From NCBI GenBank assembly GCA_902406135.1, contig CABPCX010000033.1, forward strand, positions 1 to 10,559: DNA of 10,559 nucleotides, read 5' to 3'. Each line of letters begins with the position of its first letter. The first letter of the stretch is position 1. A program made the translations under genes and the position numbers. Below, in pieces: positions 6,165 to 10,559 of the stretch. The stretch comes from an uncultured Eubacteriales bacterium. GTDB taxonomy: Bacteria; Bacillota; Clostridia; Lachnospirales; Anaerotignaceae. Below the pieces are notes generated by a model. It searched no databases. It was not told where the DNA came from and worked only from the letters and a program-made list of their open reading frames with translations.

Positions 6165-7403
6165 ATGAGTGAAAACAGAAGAGTAGTCGTTACCGGAATG
6201 GGAGCGATCACCCCTGTGGGAAATAATGTAAAGGATACATGGGAAGGCCTTAAAAGCGGTAAAAATGGCATAGCTCCCATAACACTTTTTGATACAGAAA
6301 ATTTTAAGGCTAAACTCGGAGCGGAAGTAAAGGATTTTAATCCAAGAGATTACCTTGAAGTAAACGAGGTGCTTCGTACTGACCGTTATGCACAGTTTGC
6401 GGTTGCTGCCGCACAGCAGGCGGTAGAGGAAAGCGGCATTGAAGGAACTGTTGCTCCCGAACGCTTTTCAGTTATATTCGGAACAGGTATTGGCGGAATA
6501 AATACATTCGAGACAGAATACGGCAAACTTATGGAAAAGGGCCCCCGCAGAGTCTCACCTTTATTTATACCGATGATGATTGCGAATATGGCATCAGGTA
6601 TGATAGCTATACGCCACGACTGCCGCGGTTCAGCAATGCCTGCAGTTACAGCCTGCGCTTCAGGTTCAAATGCCATTGGAGAGGCCATGAGACTTATCCG
6701 CCACGGCTATGCTGATGCAGCTATAGCAGGAGGTGCAGAAGCGGCCATAAGCCCTTCAGCCATTGCAGGATTTGTTAATATGAAGGCTCTTTCCACATCG
6801 GAAGATCCTGAGGCAGCGTCACTTCCCTTTGATAAGAGGAGAGGCGGATTTGTTATCGGCGAAGGTGCCGTAGCACTTATTCTTGAGGAGTACGAACACG
6901 CAAAGGCCCGTGGAGCAAAGATATACGGAGAAGTATGCGGATACGGTTCCACATGCGACGCCCACCATATAACAGCTCCCCATCCCGAAGCAAGGGGAGG
7001 AGCACAGGCCATGGCCGACGCCATGAGAGAAGCCGGATATACCGAAAATGACAGGGTATATGTTAATGCTCACGGAACGGGAACACCTATGAACGATTCC
7101 TTAGAGACAATAGCAATCAAAAAAGCCCTTGGCGAAGAAGCTGCAAAGAGAGCTTATGTAAGCTCAACAAAATCAATGACAGGCCATATGCTTGGTGCGG
7201 CTGGCGCCATAGAGGCTCTTGCCTGCCTGTTTGCCCTTAATGAAGGTATAATACCTCCTACTATCAATCTTAAAGAACAGGATGAGGCATGCGATCTTAA
7301 CTGTGTACCTAATACTGCAGTAAAAGCGGACATTGACCTTGCCCTTTCCAACTCACTGGGATTTGGCGGTCATAATGCTTGTCTTGCTTTTAGAAAGGTG
7401 TAA
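6165..7403 (+). CDS. fabF: 3-oxoacyl-ACP synthase II
   Basis: FabF condenses malonyl-ACP with acyl-ACP to extend the chain by two carbons. It is a thiolase-fold enzyme of 412 residues, the usual length. The Cys-His-His triad is Cys164 in VTACASGSN, His303 in NAHGTGTP and His341 in KSMTGHMLGAAG, with Lys336 beside the second histidine. The N-terminal RRVVVTGMGAITPVG and C-terminal NSLGFGGHNACLAF are characteristic. NAHGTGTP has Gly where many FabF proteins have Ser, a form also common in polyketide ketosynthases, but the context leaves FabF as the clear call. AAGGAGA (6151-6157) gives a strong ribosome binding site for ATG 6165. accB starts two bases after the stop. Confidence 0.96.
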   Translation: MSENRRVVVTGMGAITPVGNNVKDTWEGLKSGKNGIAPITLFDTENFKAKLGAEVKDFNPRDYLEVNEVLRTDRYAQFAVAAAQQAVEESGIEGTVAPERFSVIFGTGIGGINTFETEYGKLMEKGPRRVSPLFIPMMIANMASGMIAIRHDCRGSAMPAVTACASGSNAIGEAMRLIRHGYADAAIAGGAEAAISPSAIAGFVNMKALSTSEDPEAASLPFDKRRGGFVIGEGAVALILEEYEHAKARGAKIYGEVCGYGSTCDAHHITAPHPEARGGAQAMADAMREAGYTENDRVYVNAHGTGTPMNDSLETIAIKKALGEEAAKRAYVSSTKSMTGHMLGAAGAIEALACLFALNEGIIPPTINLKEQDEACDLNCVPNTAVKADIDLALSNSLGFGGHNACLAFRKV

Positions 7404-7405
7404 TT

Positions 7406-7837
7406 ATGAACGAAACAGATATAAGAAAATATGCAGAGCTTATGAAAGAACTTGACCTTACAGGTCTTGAGATAACAGAAGATAACAAAGTAGTGCGTCT
7501 TGAGCGTACTGCTCCGGCGGTGATAAGAGAGACAGCGGCCGTAAGCAGTATTCCTGCTCCTGCCGTTTCTGCTGCTCCCGCAGTAAAGGAAGATACAGAC
7601 TATATCAGCGTAAAATCTCCTATAGTCGGTGTATTTTATGCGGCACCTGCCGAAAACGCAGACCCCTATGTAACTGTAGGAGACCACGTCAAGAAAGGCC
7701 AGATACTTTGTCTTGTGGAGGCTATGAAGCTTATGAATGAGATAACAGCCGAAGAAGACGGAGTAATATCAGAAATATGTGTGACCAACGGACGTGTGGT
7801 TGAATTCGGAACGGAGTTATTCCGTATCAAGAGGTAA
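7406..7837 (+). CDS. accB: Biotin carboxyl carrier protein of acetyl-CoA carboxylase
   Basis: AccB carries the biotin that shuttles carboxyl groups between biotin carboxylase and carboxyltransferase. The 143-residue protein has the usual three parts: an N-terminal segment (1-35, MNETDIRKYAELMKELDLTG...), an Ala/Pro-rich flexible linker (about 36-62) and a biotinyl domain (about 66-143). Lys108 in EAMKLMNE is the biotinylation site. The domain also shows SPIVGVFY and the closing GTELFRIKR. ATG 7406 is two bases after the fabF stop, with AAAGGTG as ribosome binding site. fabZ begins four bases after its stop. Biotin ligase is not in this window, so modification depends on a gene elsewhere. Confidence 0.96.
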   Translation: MNETDIRKYAELMKELDLTGLEITEDNKVVRLERTAPAVIRETAAVSSIPAPAVSAAPAVKEDTDYISVKSPIVGVFYAAPAENADPYVTVGDHVKKGQILCLVEAMKLMNEITAEEDGVISEICVTNGRVVEFGTELFRIKR

Positions 7838-7841
7838 AAAT

Positions 7842-8258
7842 ATGAATAGAGAAGAAATAATGAAAATACTGCCTCACAGAGACAATATGCTTCTTCTGGA
7901 CGATGTGGAGGAAAGGGAAGGTACATCCATCGGCCATTATACGGTAAAGGGCGATGAATTTTTCCTTAAGGGACATTTCCCCGGAAATCCCATAGTTCCC
8001 GGAGTCATACTCTGTGAGATACTGGCTCAGTCTGCATGCGTGCTTATGAAGGATGCCATGACTGAGGGAAAACTTCCGGTATACACAGGACTTAATAATG
8101 TGAAATTCCGTTCACCGGTAAAACCCGGAGACACAGTAGAGACACAGTGCCATATAAAAAGAGCAAAACATCCCTTTTATTTTGCCGAAGGAAAGATAAT
8201 GGTTGGGGAAAGTCTCTGTGTATCGGCTGAATTTTCATTCTGCATAACAGGTGATTAA
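7842..8258 (+). CDS. fabZ: 3-hydroxyacyl-ACP dehydratase
   Basis: FabZ removes water from 3-hydroxyacyl-ACP to give trans-2-enoyl-ACP, the substrate of FabK. It is a hot-dog-fold enzyme of 138 residues, normal for the family. PHRDNMLLLDDV near the N-terminus and GHFPGNPIVPGVILCE contain the catalytic His45 and Glu59, spaced 14 apart as in E. coli FabZ. YTGLNNVKFRSPVKPGD is also typical. ATG 7842 is chosen because GAGGT (7831-7835) lies six bases upstream and the product then begins MNREEIMKILPHR as expected; an in-frame GTG at 7794 lies within accB and is rejected. The placement between accB and accC is the known Firmicute arrangement. No FabA signature is present, so I would not assign an isomerase role. 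Confidence 0.96.
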   Translation: MNREEIMKILPHRDNMLLLDDVEEREGTSIGHYTVKGDEFFLKGHFPGNPIVPGVILCEILAQSACVLMKDAMTEGKLPVYTGLNNVKFRSPVKPGDTVETQCHIKRAKHPFYFAEGKIMVGESLCVSAEFSFCITGD

Positions 8259-8261
8259 AAT

Positions 8262-9569
8262 ATGTTCTCAAAAATATTAATAGCAAACCGTGGTGAGATA
8301 GCCGTCAGGATAATAAGAGCCTGCAAGGAAATGGGCGTCTCAACGGTAGCAGTGTACTCCGAGGCGGATAAAAATGCTTTGCACGTAGCTCTGGCTGACC
8401 AGAGCTACTGCATAGGCGGACCAGAGGCCTCGGATAGTTATTTAAATGAAAATCAGATAATAAGTGCCGCCATACTTGCGGGTGCCCAGGCAATACATCC
8501 CGGATACGGTTTCCTTTCGGAAAATGCCCACTTTGCACGTCTGTGCAGAAAAAACGGGATAGTGTTCATAGGACCTGACCCTGAAAGTATGGAACAGCTC
8601 AGTGATAAAGCGGTTCTGAAGGAACTCATAAGCAAGACGGGACTTACGGTTATTCCCGGAACAAAGGCGGTTTCTTCCGTGGAAGAAGCCCAGAGAGCAG
8701 CTGAAAAAATTGGATATCCCGTAATGCTCAAGGCCTGCGCAGGAGGCGGAGGCAGGGGAATAAGGCTTATAATGACTCCCGACGATATGGAGGAAGCCTA
8801 TCTCCAGGCCACCAGCGAGGCTGTAAGCGCCTTTGGCGACGGAAGCGTATACATTGAAAAATATGTATATCCCGCAAGACATGTGGAACTTCAGATAATA
8901 GCCGATGAATACGGAAATGTGGTATGCCTTGGCGACAGGGACTGCTCACTTCAGAGAAGAAACCAGAAACTTATAGAGGAAACACCTTCTCCCGCAGTAG
9001 ATGACGAAAAGCGCAGAGATATAATCAAACTGGCTGTGGAAGCTGTAAAACAGATAGGTTATATCGGAGCCGGAACTCTGGAATTTCTGCTGGATAAGGA
9101 AGGCAGATTCTGGTTTATGGAGATGAATGTGCGTCTTCAGGTGGAACACTGTGTAACTGAAATGCTCACAGGCTTTGATATAGTAAAATGGCAGATACGT
9201 ATAGCATCGGGAATACCCCTTAACTTTACCCAGGACGATGTAAAGATACAGGGCTCAGCCATTGAATGCCGTATCAACGCAGGAAGCTGCGGAACCCTTA
9301 AGATGCTCCACGTACCAGGAGGCCCCTCGGTAAGATTTGATACAAGCCTTATCGAAGGCACCACCATATCGCCCTATTATGACTCACTGCCTGGCAAACT
9401 TATAGTTTTTGCAAAAACAAGGGAAGAAGCCCTCAGAAAGGTAAAGGCTTCTCTCTGTGAACTTGTAATAGACGGTATACCTACAAATATTGAAGAACAG
9501 CTTCGAATTGTTGAAGATGACAGATTCACATCAGGAAATTACGATCTAACTTTTATGAGTAATAGGTGA
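8262..9569 (+). CDS. accC: Biotin carboxylase subunit of acetyl-CoA carboxylase (short, divergent)
   Basis: AccC uses ATP and bicarbonate to carboxylate biotin on AccB. It is an ATP-grasp enzyme. Visible are the start KILIANRGEIAVRIIRA, HPGYGFLSEN, Lys116 in SDKA, Lys157 with the glycine-rich KACAGGGGRG, RHVELQ (His207), RDCSLQRRNQK, Glu274, and the active-site stretch MEMNVRLQVEH (Glu287, Asn289, Arg291, Glu295), plus Arg337 in ECRINA. At 435 residues it is about 10-15 shorter than most AccC. Between INA (338-340) and PGGPS (352-356) only 11 residues remain where E. coli has 18, and the usual FxPSPG segment is gone. The usual Thr of MEMNTR is Val290. All key catalytic positions I can align are kept, so it is probably active. 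AGGTGA (8249-8254) precedes ATG 8262. Confidence 0.95.
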   Translation: MFSKILIANRGEIAVRIIRACKEMGVSTVAVYSEADKNALHVALADQSYCIGGPEASDSYLNENQIISAAILAGAQAIHPGYGFLSENAHFARLCRKNGIVFIGPDPESMEQLSDKAVLKELISKTGLTVIPGTKAVSSVEEAQRAAEKIGYPVMLKACAGGGGRGIRLIMTPDDMEEAYLQATSEAVSAFGDGSVYIEKYVYPARHVELQIIADEYGNVVCLGDRDCSLQRRNQKLIEETPSPAVDDEKRRDIIKLAVEAVKQIGYIGAGTLEFLLDKEGRFWFMEMNVRLQVEHCVTEMLTGFDIVKWQIRIASGIPLNFTQDDVKIQGSAIECRINAGSCGTLKMLHVPGGPSVRFDTSLIEGTTISPYYDSLPGKLIVFAKTREEALRKVKASLCELVIDGIPTNIEEQLRIVEDDRFTSGNYDLTFMSNR

Positions 9570-9573
9570 TATT

Positions 9574-10434
9574 ATGGCGTTGATCAGTTTTTTAAAACCA
9601 AAAAATAAGCTGGAGGAAGGCGGACGTACATCGGCTCCCCTTCACAGGGACGACGGCGAACCCGAAAAGACCTGCCCCAGCTGTCATAAAAGCATACCTC
9701 TCAGCCGTCTTTGGGAAAATAATCTTGTCTGCCCCTGCGGATACCACTTCAGAATGAAGGCAAGACAGAGAATAAAAATGATTGCCGACAAGGACAGCTT
9801 CCATGAATTATACTCCGACCTGAAATCGGGAAATCCCCTTAGTTTTCCCGGTTACAGGGACAAAATCGATACCGTAAGGGCGGCCAGCGGCGAGGAAGAA
9901 GCCGTTATTTGCGGTACTGCCAGCATAGGCGGACAGAAATGCTGTCTGTTTGTTATGGAATCATACTTTATGATGGGCAGTATGGGAAGCGCCGTAGGAG
10001 AAAAGGTAACTTCACTGTTTGAATATGCCGCTGAACATCGTCTGCCGGTGGTTGGCTTTACGGTTTCCGGAGGAGCGAGAATGCAGGAAGGTCTTCTGTC
10101 TCTTATGCAGATGGCTAAAACCAGTGCGGCGGTAAAGAGACACAGCGATTCTGGACTGCTTTATATCGTTGTTCTTACTGACCCCACAACTGGCGGAGTA
10201 ATCGCAAGTTTTGCCATGGAGGCGGATATAATACTTGCCGAACCCCGAGCAACAGTAGGTTTTGCCGGTGCCAGAGTAATCGAGCAGACAACGAGAAAAT
10301 CCCTTCCTAAAGGGTTCCAGAAGGCAGAATTTGTATTGGAACACGGATTTATTGACAGTATAGTTCCACGTTCCAACCAGAAGAAGCTGCTCACAGAGCT
10401 TCTGAAAATGCATAACGGAGGTATGAATGTATGA
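9574..10434 (+). CDS. accD: Acetyl-CoA carboxylase carboxyltransferase beta subunit
   Basis: AccD pairs with AccA to move the carboxyl group from biotin to acetyl-CoA, forming malonyl-CoA. The 286-residue protein has an N-terminal zinc ribbon (34-55) followed by a crotonase-fold carboxyltransferase domain with [37 protein letters not shown] and [17 protein letters not shown], all characteristic. The zinc ribbon is unusual: Cys34-x2-Cys37 is normal, but the second knuckle is Cys53-Pro-Cys55, one residue shorter than the usual Cys-x2-Cys. ATG 9574 follows the accC stop by four bases, with AGGTGA (9564-9569) across that stop. The last four bases ATGA overlap the start of accA, suggesting coupled, equal synthesis of the two partners. 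Confidence 0.95.
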   Translation: MALISFLKPKNKLEEGGRTSAPLHRDDGEPEKTCPSCHKSIPLSRLWENNLVCPCGYHFRMKARQRIKMIADKDSFHELYSDLKSGNPLSFPGYRDKIDTVRAASGEEEAVICGTASIGGQKCCLFVMESYFMMGSMGSAVGEKVTSLFEYAAEHRLPVVGFTVSGGARMQEGLLSLMQMAKTSAAVKRHSDSGLLYIVVLTDPTTGGVIASFAMEADIILAEPRATVGFAGARVIEQTTRKSLPKGFQKAEFVLEHGFIDSIVPRSNQKKLLTELLKMHNGGMNV

Positions 10435-10559
10435 GCATACCATATGAAAGAGTAAAACTTGCCCGTGACAGTAGCCGTCCAACGGGACTTGATTATATAA
10501 GAAATATATTTAAAGGATTTATAGAATTCCATGGCGACCGTAATTTTGCCGATGACCAC
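10431..10559 (+). CDS. accA: Acetyl-CoA carboxylase carboxyltransferase alpha subunit (partial, N-terminus)
   Basis: Only the first 43 codons are in the window. They read [20 protein letters not shown] and then [23 protein letters not shown], matching the conserved AccA pattern LAR...RP...DYI...F..F.ELHGDR...DD. AccA forms the carboxyltransferase heterotetramer with AccD. ATG 10431 overlaps the accD stop by four bases (ATGA) and has GGAGGT (10417-10422) eight bases upstream. The N-terminus is short compared with E. coli AccA, which is common in clostridial versions. Most of the protein lies beyond the right edge. Confidence 0.93.
   Translation, partial: MSIPYERVKLARDSSRPTGLDYIRNIFKGFIEFHGDRNFADDH

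Noticed and set aside
6386..7073. Long minus-strand open frames within fabF
   Set aside because: They are out-of-frame shadows of fabF; they lack start signals and resemble no protein.

Overview
This window is chromosomal DNA from a low-to-moderate-GC Firmicute, most likely a gut-type Clostridia (Lachnospiraceae-like). The evidence is the acpP-fabK-fabD-fabG-fabF-accB-fabZ-accC-accD-accA gene order known from Firmicutes, FabK as enoyl-ACP reductase, strong GGAGG-type ribosome binding sites, frequent ATA and AGA codons, and a tmRNA gene without an encoded CCA end. The genus assignment is inference from sequence style only.

Layout. Positions 1-1440 (minus strand) hold the first 480 codons of a Uup-like ABC-F ATPase that runs off the left edge. 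A 149-base divergent intergenic region separates it from smpB (plus strand, TTG start at 1590). It carries an extended -10 promoter overlapped by a perfect 8-bp dyad. The tmRNA gene ssrA (2087-2438) follows smpB directly and ends at a strong intrinsic terminator. Next comes an AT-rich gene of unknown function (about 2606-3103) with its own terminator-like hairpin at 3160-3194. A short regulatory region with a TATAAT box and inverted repeats (about 3195-3362) leads into the fatty-acid operon.

The operon occupies 3363 to the right edge. Its ten genes are all on the plus strand and overlap or lie at most 12 bases apart: acpP, fabK, fabD, fabG, fabF, accB, fabZ, accC, accD and accA (truncated by the window edge). 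Together they encode the four acetyl-CoA carboxylase subunits (AccA, AccB, AccC, AccD) that make malonyl-CoA, FabD that loads malonyl onto ACP, and a full elongation cycle: FabF condensation, FabG ketoreduction, FabZ dehydration and FabK enoyl reduction. FabH and a FabT or FapR regulator, common at the head of related clusters, are absent from this stretch.

The window is mainly core housekeeping: ribosome rescue (SmpB, tmRNA, probably Uup) and type II fatty-acid synthesis. I saw no mobile element, CRISPR array or clearly new system. The points most worth a second look are an AccD zinc ribbon one residue short, a shortened and divergent AccC, a tmRNA tag without an evident leading alanine codon, a dyad over the smpB promoter, and the unknown gene between ssrA and the fab operon.
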